Shown here: in pieces, positions 1 to 5,067 of the stretch | How positions within the stretch are numbered: position 1 is the first letter of the stretch | Layout: the number at the start of each line of letters is the position of its first letter | Source of the DNA: Synergistaceae bacterium | GTDB lineage: Bacteria > Synergistota > Synergistia > Synergistales > Synergistaceae | Direction of reading: 5' to 3' | DNA length: 5,067 nt | Assembly (NCBI GenBank): GCA_012727545.1 | Contig: JAAYHA010000280.1 | Span: forward strand, 1 to 5,067 | Program-made: the position numbers and the translations under genes | The notes under the pieces: generated by a model | Seen by the model: only the letters and a program-made list of their open reading frames with translations | What the model was told of the DNA's origin: nothing | Database searches by the model: none

Positions 1-881
1 GATGCAAGGTATTTTTTTGCAATAGAAGATACTGTCAGACCCATGAAGTAGGGCTCAAAGGACTGATTGTTCTTCCATTCCGTTGGTCCAAGTATGTAGT
101 CACTCGATACGGTGATAGTGCCCACGCAAAGGGCTGCTACCCTTACAAGCCAGCAGTCGAGGGTCGGCGAGGTCGTTTCGGGAAGTTCAAAGGCAAGTTC
201 GAATGCCGCATGAAGCCACTTTTCGCCCCTCTTGGCAAAGATCTCGCGATATTCCCACGGCGTTATGGGCTTCGGATCATCCAGATCTGCAACAAAATCT
301 GTCATTTTGGGGTAAGCAACATCCGACCAGGCAGTCCACTCGGGCTCATCCCTCTGTACAAGGACTGCTCTCATGCCGGATCTTCTGGCTCCCTGAAGAT
401 CATAAAGAAAATCTCCGACAAGAACGCATTCACCGGGTTCAAGGCCTATAGAACGGGCGGCCTCTGCAAGCGAACGAGGATGCGGCTTTACCTTTTTCTG
501 TTCATCTCTGCTCCATATGTTCTCGGGAAGTTCCAGTCCTATCTTCTTTGCTGCAAGTTCTATTGATTCCCTGCAGTTTCTGGATACGATAGTGTAAGGG
601 ATGTTTTTGGCCTTAAGCCATTCAATAAGCTCAAAAGCTCCCGGAATGGGTTCCGCTTTGCGGGCGCCTTCCATTTCAAGTTCACAGAGCTCCTTCATGA
701 AGGATGACTGATCTTCGGGAGAAAGTGTTGAAACATCTTCAAGCAGCATAGCCCTACGTCCCCCGTAATATCGTTCCCTCAATCCGGAGAAATCAAGCTT
801 CGTATCTGCTAATACACCGTCCCAGTCGAGGATAAAACCTCTTGATCCGGAGGGGTGCCAAAATGGTGGTTTGATGTTCAT
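1..881 (-). CDS. HAD-superfamily hydrolase, phosphatase-like, with extra C-terminal region (partial, 3' end outside window)
   Basis: The reading frame starts at ATG 881-879 and stays open for 293 codons to the left edge, so the C-terminus is missing. All four HAD motifs are present: motif I DWDGV with nucleophile Asp19 and acid/base Asp21; motif II Ser100 in TIVSRN; motif III Lys132 in KVKPHP; motif IV GDFLYD with Asp157 and Asp161. About 70 residues separate motifs I and II, which fits a small helical C1 cap as in phosphoglycolate-phosphatase-like (subfamily IA) enzymes. The likely role is a cytoplasmic Mg-dependent phosphatase; the substrate cannot be told. The HAD core ends near residue 200. 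About 90 further residues follow (from ITPWEYREIF, rich in Trp and Leu) that I do not recognise and that are not part of a standard HAD fold. A good ribosome site supports this start. The gene lies just downstream of the 6S RNA gene on the same strand and may be co-transcribed with it. Confidence 0.9.
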   Translation of the reverse strand, partial: MNIKPPFWHPSGSRGFILDWDGVLADTKLDFSGLRERYYGGRRAMLLEDVSTLSPEDQSSFMKELCELEMEGARKAEPIPGAFELIEWLKAKNIPYTIVSRNCRESIELAAKKIGLELPENIWSRDEQKKVKPHPRSLAEAARSIGLEPGECVLVGDFLYDLQGARRSGMRAVLVQRDEPEWTAWSDVAYPKMTDFVADLDDPKPITPWEYREIFAKRGEKWLHAAFELAFELPETTSPTLDCWLVRVAALCVGTITVSSDYILGPTEWKNNQSFEPYFMGLTVSSIAKKYLA

Positions 882-888
882 GACTTTG

Positions 889-895
889 CTCCTTA
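889..895 (-). promoter_or_regulatory. Ribosome binding site of the HAD gene
   Basis: On the - strand TAAGGAG lies 7 nt before the ATG at 881. It decides this start, because the frame remains open for some distance upstream with no stop close to the ATG. Confidence 0.8.
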
Positions 896-914
896 CCGTT
901 GTTTTCAAAGATGC

Positions 915-928
915 CAAAAATACCCCGC
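915..928 (-). terminator. Likely 3' end of 6S RNA: GC-rich closing-stem strand followed by a U-tract
   Basis: The 3' strand of the closing stem (GCGGGGT) is directly followed by A and five Ts (920-916) on the - strand. The stem's partner lies about 160 nt upstream, so this is not a compact hairpin terminator. It could instead be a processing site, and read-through into the HAD gene is possible. Confidence 0.4.
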
Positions 929-970
929 AAGAGCCGTGTACGGAAGGTCTTGACCCGCTCCTGAAAAAGG

Positions 971-1000
971 ATTAGAACCCTACCCGCAAAGCTTGGTCAA
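971..1000 (-). promoter_or_regulatory. Possible sigma70 promoter for the HAD gene, inside the 6S RNA gene
   Basis: Read on the - strand, TTGACC (1000-995) is followed after 18 nt by TCTAAT (976-971). Each hexamer matches the consensus at 5 of 6 positions. Transcription would start near 964, about 80 nt before the HAD start codon. The gap between the end of the RNA gene and the HAD ribosome site is too short for a separate promoter, so either this site or read-through from ssrS must express HAD. The match could also be chance within a conserved RNA sequence. Confidence 0.4.
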
Positions 1001-1114
1001 CCGACGAGGTCTCCGCCGCTAACGGGAAAAAAGTTCAGCCGGGATTTATTGTTGGCTCAAGACACAACCCGTATTCCACGTACTCCGCAGGGTCGATTTT
1101 TAGATTCCGGTTCA

Positions 1115-1142
1115 ATTATAGCTTTTAGAATAAAAAAAACAA
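1115..1142 (-). promoter_or_regulatory. Promoter of the 6S RNA gene
   Basis: On the - strand a perfect TATAAT -10 box lies at 1120-1115. TTGTTT (1142-1137) sits upstream with a 16-nt spacer and matches the -35 consensus at only 3 of 6 positions. Transcription would begin at about 1108, just before the first paired bases of the 6S-like fold. The agreement between promoter position and RNA structure supports both calls. Confidence 0.6.
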
Positions 1143-1183
1143 GAGTACCAGTACGTACAGGCATCATCAGGCTTTTGGCACCA

Positions 1184-1212
1184 GTGGCAATTGCCGCGTA
1201 TCATAGTATAAT
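1184..1212 (+). promoter_or_regulatory. Sigma70-type promoter of the glycogen operon
   Basis: A perfect TATAAT -10 box (1207-1212) lies 17 nt after GTGGCA (1184-1189), which matches TTGACA at 4 of 6 positions. Transcription would begin near 1219 and leave a leader of about 40 nt. An overlapping alternative is TTGGCA (1175-1180), 18-nt spacer, TATCAT (1199-1204). It points back-to-back with the ssrS promoter, and the two start points lie about 110 bp apart. Confidence 0.6.
1186..1195. promoter_or_regulatory. Perfect 10-bp palindrome overlapping the glycogen promoter (candidate operator)
   Basis: GGCAATTGCC is fully self-complementary. It covers the second half of the proposed -35 box and the start of the spacer, a place where a bound dimeric regulator would block polymerase. 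No regulator family can be named, and a 10-bp palindrome can arise by chance. Confidence 0.3.
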
Positions 1213-1243
1213 CATATTGTCGGGCTGACCGGCGTACCCTTCC

Positions 1244-1261
1244 GGAGGTGATCGTTAGTTG
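1244..1261 (+). promoter_or_regulatory. Near-perfect Shine-Dalgarno site and TTG start of the fusion gene
   Basis: GGAGGTGATC (1244-1253) is a 10-base match to the anti-Shine-Dalgarno end of 16S rRNA. The TTG start follows at 1259-1261. The codon directly before it, in frame, is TAG (1256-1258), so translation of this frame cannot begin further upstream. The conserved GH57 motif VHGHFYQPP starts only six residues in, so a later start would break the domain. The strong site probably compensates for the weak TTG codon. Confidence 0.85.
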
Positions 1262-4200
1262 TTCAATATTGCGGTTCATGGACATTTCTACCAACCGCCG
1301 CGCGAAGATCCATGGCTAAACGCGGTGTTAAAGGATCCAACAGCAGCTCCTGCCCATGACTGGAACCAAAGGATAGCCAGCGAGTGCTACAAGCCAAACA
1401 GTGCGGCCAAGATCCTTGGGTCGGACGGCCGCATCATATCGGTGATAAACAACTACTCCCACCTCAGCTTCAACTTTGGACCGACTCTTCACAGATGGAT
1501 AGAAAAGGAAGACCCGGCACTTGACCTGATCCTAACAGAATCAGGCAAAAAAGCCCTATCCCAGTCTTACAGCCATATGATCATGCCACTGGCTTCCACT
1601 GAGGACAAAAAGACCCAGACTTTATGGGGGATAAAAGACTTTGAATACAGATTCAATAGAAGGCCTAAGGGGATGTGGCTCCCTGAGACGGCTGTTGACA
1701 CCGCGACGCTCGAAGTGCTGAGTGAAAACGGGATCGCTTTTACTATCCTTGCTCCAAGACAGTGCAGCGCCGTATTTATGGATGGGATCTGGAAAGAGAC
1801 TCCTGAAGGGAAGGATCTTGATGTCACCCTCCCCTACCTGTGCAGGCTACCCTCCGGCAGGACGATCACTATAGTTTTCTACCACGGAGGACTCGCCCAT
1901 GACATCGCTTTCGGCGGTCTCCTTGAAAACGGCGACAGGTTCCGGGACGCGCTCATTGACGCAGTGAAAATACGATCTGAAGAGAGGCTTCTTGTAGTCG
2001 CAACAGACGGTGAGACTTACGGCCATCACCACAAATTTGGTGAGATGGCGTTGGCACGCCTCTTTGAAAGGTTTGAGCAGGATCCTGAGATCTCGCTTCC
2101 TGATATAGGAACATTTTTGGAAAACCACCCTGCCAGGTTTGAGTGCCGCATCAAAGAGAACTCATCTTGGTCCTGCGTGCACGGGATAGAGCGCTGGAGA
2201 AGCGACTGCGGGTGCAGCACGGGCGGGAAACCCGGCTGGAACCAGTCGTGGAGAGCTCCGTTGAGGGAAGCATTTAACAGTCTGGCAGACAGGATTGACG
2301 AGGCATTTTACGAAACAGTCTCCCCCTATTTCGATCCGTGGGACCTCAGGAACTTATCGATCGAACACTACCGTTCGGCAAAGTCAGACAGAAAAAAAGA
2401 GTATGAGGAAGGGATGGAATTCCTTTCAAAACATCTGGGCGGCATAGGTGAAAAAGAGGGTGCCTCGATCCTCTCAATACTTGAGGCGGAGCGAATGAGG
2501 ATGTTCATGTTCACCTCCTGCGGATGGTTTTTCAACGACATCTCCGGAGTGGAGACAAAGCAGGTCATCTCCTTCGCTGTGAGAGCTGCCGAGCTTGCCG
2601 GCAAAGTTACAGAAAAAGACTATTTGAAAGACCTACTGACCGATCTGCGAAAAGCCAGGGGCAACGATAAAAAATATGCCAACGCAGGGATAATGGCGGA
2701 ACGCGATATTATTTCAAAGATCCCTGCGGGCAGCAACGGACGAAACGGAAAGCAGGCAAACGGAGCGCTGAAAACAAACGGGGACGTACTTCTCCCGGAT
2801 GCCGAAGATGCCCAATTTGGAGGAGAAAATATGACAGACATGAATTATGGCGGCAACCTCGCCCAATCGATCCTATCTACACTTGAAAGAGATCCTGCAT
2901 TCAGGAATGTGGCCTATTTTTCGATGGAGATAGGACTTACTCCGGAGATCCCGACCTATTCAGGCGGACTGGGGATACTGGCCGGAGACATCCTTAAGAG
3001 TGCTGCAGACCTTGGGGTGCCGATGGTCGGTATCACACTCCTCTACAAAAAAGGTTATTTTGCACAGAAGATAAACGAAGAGGGAAGACAGACAGAAAGA
3101 CCTGTGGAATGGGACCCGACAGAGTTGCTTACCCAGCTGCCAAACAGGGTCTCCATCGTAATGAACGGCAGGAGCGTCTCTGTCGGAGTGTGGTCACATA
3201 CAATAATCGGAAATTCGGGCCATCCCATCCCGATCCTCTTCCTTGACACGGACCTCCCAGAAAACACAACTGAGGACAGGGCTCTGACAGATGAGCTCTA
3301 CGGAGGAGACAACAGATACAGGCTGTGCCAGGAGCTCATACTGGGAATAGGCGGACTGAGGATCCTTCGTGACCTTGGATACCGGAATGTGAAGACCTTC
3401 CACCTTAACGAGGGACATGCCGGCTTTATCACACTGGAGCTCTTGAGGGAGCAGGGATATCCTGACCTGCAGAAGGTGCGCAACCAGGTCGTCTTCACAA
3501 CACACACTCCCGTTGAAGCAGGGCATGACTTCTTCTCTTATGACCTGATAAAAGAGGTCATTGAGAGCACCTTCATCGAAAAACTTAAAAATACCATTGG
3601 CGGAAGCGGACTGTCGATGACAGACCTTGCTCTCAAGTTCAGCAGGTATGTGAACGGCGTATCAAAGAAGCATGCAGAAGTAAGCAGGGCAATGTTCAAC
3701 TCAGATTCTATAGACTGGGTAACAAACGGAGTCCACTCCACCACATGGACATGCGAATCATTCGCTGCGCTGTACGACAAGTACATCCGTGGCTGGAGAT
3801 CAAACACGAGCAGGCTGATGCAGGCGATACAGATCCCGAACGAAGAGATATGGGAGGCTCACCAGACCGCAAAGCTCAAACTGCTGGATATGGTCTATGA
3901 GGAGACCGGCCAAAAACTGGACCCCGAGATCCTGACGATAGGGTTTGCAAGAAGGGCTGCCACTTATAAGAGGGCCGACCTGGTCTTCACAGACATAAAG
4001 AGGCTTCTGGAAATTGGTGACGGCAAGATACAGTTCATATTCTCCGGAAAGGCTCATCCCCACGATGAACCGGGTAAGGACATCCTTCAGAAGATATTCA
4101 ACATTTCGAAGGAGCTGGGAAAATCAATGCCCGTGGTCTTCATCGAGAATTACAACATCGCTCCTGCCAAGCTGATCACTTCAGGGGTAGACCTGTGGCT

Positions 4201-4567
4201 TAACACACCGGTAAGACCCCGGGAGGCATCAGGGACGAGCGGAATGAAATGCGTACATAATGGGATAATGAACTTCTCCGTCCTTGACGGATGGTGGATC
4301 GAAGGCTGTCTTGAAGGTCATACAGGCTGGGGGATAGGACCTGAACCGGGGCCCGATGACATGAAGGGCTACAACGAAGCAGAGGACGCGGAGGATCTCT
4401 ACAGGAAACTTCAGAATAAGATCCTGCCCCTCTATTATAACAACAGACCAAGGTGGATAAGGATGATGAAGCTGGCAATTTCAATAAACGCGAGCTATTT
4501 CAACACACACAGGGTAGTCAGGGAATATTGCGAGAAAGCTTACGGAACAGTTTTCAGAGGACTTTAA
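1259..4567 (+). CDS. Fusion protein: GH57/DUF3536-type glycosidase plus alpha-glucan phosphorylase (GT35)
   Basis: This is one open frame of 1102 codons with a TTG start. Residues 1-290 form a GH57 domain: HGHFYQPPRED (8-17), GMWLPE with likely nucleophile Glu143, and VVATDGETYGHHH with likely acid/base Asp250. Residues about 291-485 resemble the DUF3536 region that follows GH57 in many long bacterial proteins (SWSCVHGIERW, SDCGCSTGG, GWNQSW, TSCGWFF). Residues about 488-530 are a Gly/Asn-rich linker. Residues about 548-1102 are a short-form alpha-glucan phosphorylase, with VAYFSMEIGL, PTYSGGLGILAGD, FHLNEGHAGF, TTHTPVEAGHD, and EASGTSGMK, in which Lys997 should bind pyridoxal phosphate. The phosphorylase releases glucose-1-phosphate from glycogen-like glucans in the cytoplasm. 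The GH57 specificity (amylase, glucanotransferase or branching) cannot be read from sequence. There is no signal peptide. It is the first gene of an operon with glgA, three bases downstream. The two halves are usually separate proteins, and the DUF3536 part looks shorter than normal. Confidence 0.93.
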   Translation: MFNIAVHGHFYQPPREDPWLNAVLKDPTAAPAHDWNQRIASECYKPNSAAKILGSDGRIISVINNYSHLSFNFGPTLHRWIEKEDPALDLILTESGKKALSQSYSHMIMPLASTEDKKTQTLWGIKDFEYRFNRRPKGMWLPETAVDTATLEVLSENGIAFTILAPRQCSAVFMDGIWKETPEGKDLDVTLPYLCRLPSGRTITIVFYHGGLAHDIAFGGLLENGDRFRDALIDAVKIRSEERLLVVATDGETYGHHHKFGEMALARLFERFEQDPEISLPDIGTFLENHPARFECRIKENSSWSCVHGIERWRSDCGCSTGGKPGWNQSWRAPLREAFNSLADRIDEAFYETVSPYFDPWDLRNLSIEHYRSAKSDRKKEYEEGMEFLSKHLGGIGEKEGASILSILEAERMRMFMFTSCGWFFNDISGVETKQVISFAVRAAELAGKVTEKDYLKDLLTDLRKARGNDKKYANAGIMAERDIISKIPAGSNGRNGKQANGALKTNGDVLLPDAEDAQFGGENMTDMNYGGNLAQSILSTLERDPAFRNVAYFSMEIGLTPEIPTYSGGLGILAGDILKSAADLGVPMVGITLLYKKGYFAQKINEEGRQTERPVEWDPTELLTQLPNRVSIVMNGRSVSVGVWSHTIIGNSGHPIPILFLDTDLPENTTEDRALTDELYGGDNRYRLCQELILGIGGLRILRDLGYRNVKTFHLNEGHAGFITLELLREQGYPDLQKVRNQVVFTTHTPVEAGHDFFSYDLIKEVIESTFIEKLKNTIGGSGLSMTDLALKFSRYVNGVSKKHAEVSRAMFNSDSIDWVTNGVHSTTWTCESFAALYDKYIRGWRSNTSRLMQAIQIPNEEIWEAHQTAKLKLLDMVYEETGQKLDPEILTIGFARRAATYKRADLVFTDIKRLLEIGDGKIQFIFSGKAHPHDEPGKDILQKIFNISKELGKSMPVVFIENYNIAPAKLITSGVDLWLNTPVRPREASGTSGMKCVHNGIMNFSVLDGWWIEGCLEGHTGWGIGPEPGPDDMKGYNEAEDAEDLYRKLQNKILPLYYNNRPRWIRMMKLAISINASYFNTHRVVREYCEKAYGTVFRGL
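2720..2848 (+). other. Low-complexity linker between the GH57 and phosphorylase halves
   Basis: Residues about 488-530 are rich in Gly, Asn, Ala and Lys (for example GSNGRNGKQANG) and then acidic. They match no conserved motif of either flanking family. This composition is typical of a flexible tether or of former non-coding sequence read through after gene fusion. Confidence 0.6.
2819..2833 (+). promoter_or_regulatory. Internal ribosome binding site and ATG at the domain junction
   Basis: GGAGGAG (2819-2825) precedes an in-frame ATG at 2831-2833, which is Met525 of the fusion. GGAGG lies 7 nt from the ATG. The start falls in the linker, about 25 residues before the first conserved phosphorylase motif. 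Initiation here would yield a free phosphorylase of 578 residues. A second ATG follows at 2840 (Met528). This may be a relic of two formerly separate genes, a working internal start, or both. Confidence 0.6.
4556..4561 (+). promoter_or_regulatory. Ribosome binding site of glgA
   Basis: AGAGGA lies inside the last codons of the upstream gene, 9 nt before the ATG at 4571. This moderate site and the 3-nt gap between genes suggest translational coupling with the fusion gene. Confidence 0.55.
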
Positions 4568-4570
4568 AAA

Positions 4571-5067
4571 ATGATCGCCTATAAGCATTTTACGCTGAAG
4601 GTGCTCCACATCGCTCCCGAGTGTTCTCCTCTCGCTAAAAAAGGCGGTCTTGGGGATGTTGTCGGCACCCTTCCAAAGGCCCTCAGGAAGCAGAGCATAG
4701 ATGCAAGGGTACTGATGCCTGCATGGCCGGGCGTAAAAGAGAAGGCCGAAGAGATGGGAAAACTCAACAGAGTACCGCTTGGAGAGATAAGCGTCGCCCT
4801 GAATTGGCGTGCCTATACTGCCTCTGTCCTGGAGGCTGAAGTCAACGGCCTTCACATATATCTGCTGGACCAGCCTGAGCTCTTCTCCGATCCCTGTATT
4901 TACCCCGAAAAGCTGGATGCCCAGACTGTACTCCCTTTCATGTTTCTCTCTTTTGCCCCTTTTGAGCTGCTGAGGCTGACCGGATGGAAGCCGCAGTTCC
5001 TCCATGCACACGACTGGACGGTTGCACCTATGTCCGCCGCGCTGAAGTGGCACAGGTATTATTCATA
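4571..5067 (+). CDS. glgA: Glycogen synthase, GT5 (partial, 3' end outside window)
   Basis: ATG at 4571 opens a frame of 165 complete codons to the right edge, about one third of a usual GlgA of roughly 480 residues. It transfers glucose from ADP-glucose to the non-reducing end of alpha-1,4-glucans in the cytoplasm. The N-terminal starch-synthase catalytic domain is clear: LKVLHIAPECSPLAKKGGLGD (residues 9-29) contains the K-x-G-G-L ADP-glucose motif (Lys23 to Leu27). DARVLMPAWPG (44-54) and HAHDW (145-149) match conserved blocks in the family. Eight residues precede the usual first strand, so the true start could be slightly later, but ATG 4571 has a ribosome site and sits 3 nt after the previous stop, as expected in an operon. 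Nothing looks broken in the visible part. Confidence 0.93.
   Translation, partial: MIAYKHFTLKVLHIAPECSPLAKKGGLGDVVGTLPKALRKQSIDARVLMPAWPGVKEKAEEMGKLNRVPLGEISVALNWRAYTASVLEAEVNGLHIYLLDQPELFSDPCIYPEKLDAQTVLPFMFLSFAPFELLRLTGWKPQFLHAHDWTVAPMSAALKWHRYYS

Larger units (their letters stand above)
915..1108 (-). ncRNA. ssrS: 6S RNA (regulator of RNA polymerase)
   Basis: The - strand transcript from about 1108 to 915 (about 194 nt, within the usual 180-200 nt) folds into a long interrupted rod. The closing stem pairs ACCCTGC (1093-1087) with GCGGGGT (928-922), flanked by AAAAAT/ATTTTT. GTAC/GTAC and GGAA/TTCC pairs follow, with an asymmetric 5' bulge. A perfect 7-bp helix then forms, GTCTTGA (1063-1057) with TCAAGAC (953-947). 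Next comes an open 5' strand GCCAACAATAAAT, then CCCG/CGGG and CTGAA/TTCAG, and an apical stem CCCGTTAGC with GC-T-TTGCGGG. The CUUGAGCC before an A/U-rich bubble and the GGGUCAAG opposite it closely parallel the E. coli 6S wording CCUGAGCCGAU and GGGUUCAAGG. 6S RNA mimics an open promoter and sequesters housekeeping RNA polymerase in stationary phase. The ends are inferred from the promoter and the U-tract. The call rests on structure and remembered motifs, not on a covariance search. Confidence 0.76.

Noticed and set aside
203..566. Two + strand reading frames of 82 and 118 codons
   Set aside because: They lie antisense to the HAD gene, whose - strand frame carries all four catalytic motifs, and they show no recognisable protein wording.
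940..1020. Cyclic di-GMP riboswitch suggested by CCGCAAAGC on the + strand
   Set aside because: Only the GCAAAGC fragment matches. The flanking conserved helices are missing, and the - strand 6S fold explains the region better.
1145..1158. GTAC repeated three times, with GTACGTAC as an 8-bp palindrome, between the two promoters
   Set aside because: It is too short to claim as an operator without conservation data. A GTAC tetramer is itself palindromic, so repeats give palindromes easily.
1175..1195. Sigma54-like promoter (TGGCAC ... TTGCC)
   Set aside because: The GG and GC elements are 16 nt apart (or 10 nt using the other GC), not the required 12 nt.
1160..1210. Cobalamin riboswitch suggested by GCCACTGG on the - strand
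   Set aside because: The rest of the conserved B12 core is absent, and the sequence lies upstream of the ssrS -10 box, so it would not be transcribed with a downstream gene.
1112..1294. A - strand frame of 60 codons across the divergent promoters
   Set aside because: It runs over both promoters and the start of the fusion gene, has no recognisable motif, and the 6S promoter lies within it.
4481..5053. A - strand frame of 190 codons
   Set aside because: It is the shadow of glgA and the end of the phosphorylase, which have clear family motifs on the + strand.

Overview
The window looks like chromosomal DNA of an anaerobic bacterium. It carries glycogen-metabolism genes on the + strand and, divergently, a small-RNA/phosphatase unit on the - strand. 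The protein wording (a GH57/DUF3536-type glycosidase, a short alpha-glucan phosphorylase beginning VAYFSMEIGL, and a GT5 synthase), the roughly even base composition and the strong Shine-Dalgarno sites would fit a Synergistota-like organism. That placement is inferred from general resemblance and is not certain.

Layout. Positions 1-881 (- strand) hold an N-terminal fragment of a HAD-superfamily hydrolase with an extra C-terminal region that runs off the window edge. Positions 882-1258 have no protein gene but are densely used. About 915-1108 on the - strand fold into a long interrupted hairpin with the architecture of 6S RNA (ssrS), with its own promoter and a U-tract end. A second possible promoter inside that RNA gene could serve the HAD gene. 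On the + strand a sigma70-type promoter at 1184-1212, overlapped by a perfect 10-bp palindrome, leads to a near-perfect ribosome-binding site and a TTG start. Positions 1259-4567 are one uninterrupted reading frame of 1102 codons. It fuses a GH57 glycosidase-like half to a complete short-form alpha-glucan phosphorylase, with an internal ribosome-binding site and ATG exactly at the junction. Three bases later glgA (glycogen synthase) begins and runs off the right edge.

How it fits together. The fusion and glgA form an operon that combines glucan building (GlgA, from ADP-glucose), phosphorolysis to glucose-1-phosphate (phosphorylase half) and a GH57 glucan-active domain of undetermined specificity. 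The internal start suggests that both a fused enzyme and a free phosphorylase may be made. On the other strand, 6S RNA would bind housekeeping RNA polymerase as a growth-phase regulator. The HAD gene downstream may be expressed by read-through or from the internal promoter, an arrangement reminiscent of E. coli ssrS-ygfA, although the downstream gene is unrelated.

The most notable points are the GH57-phosphorylase fusion with its embedded start site, and the 6S RNA in what would otherwise be read as an empty intergenic gap.
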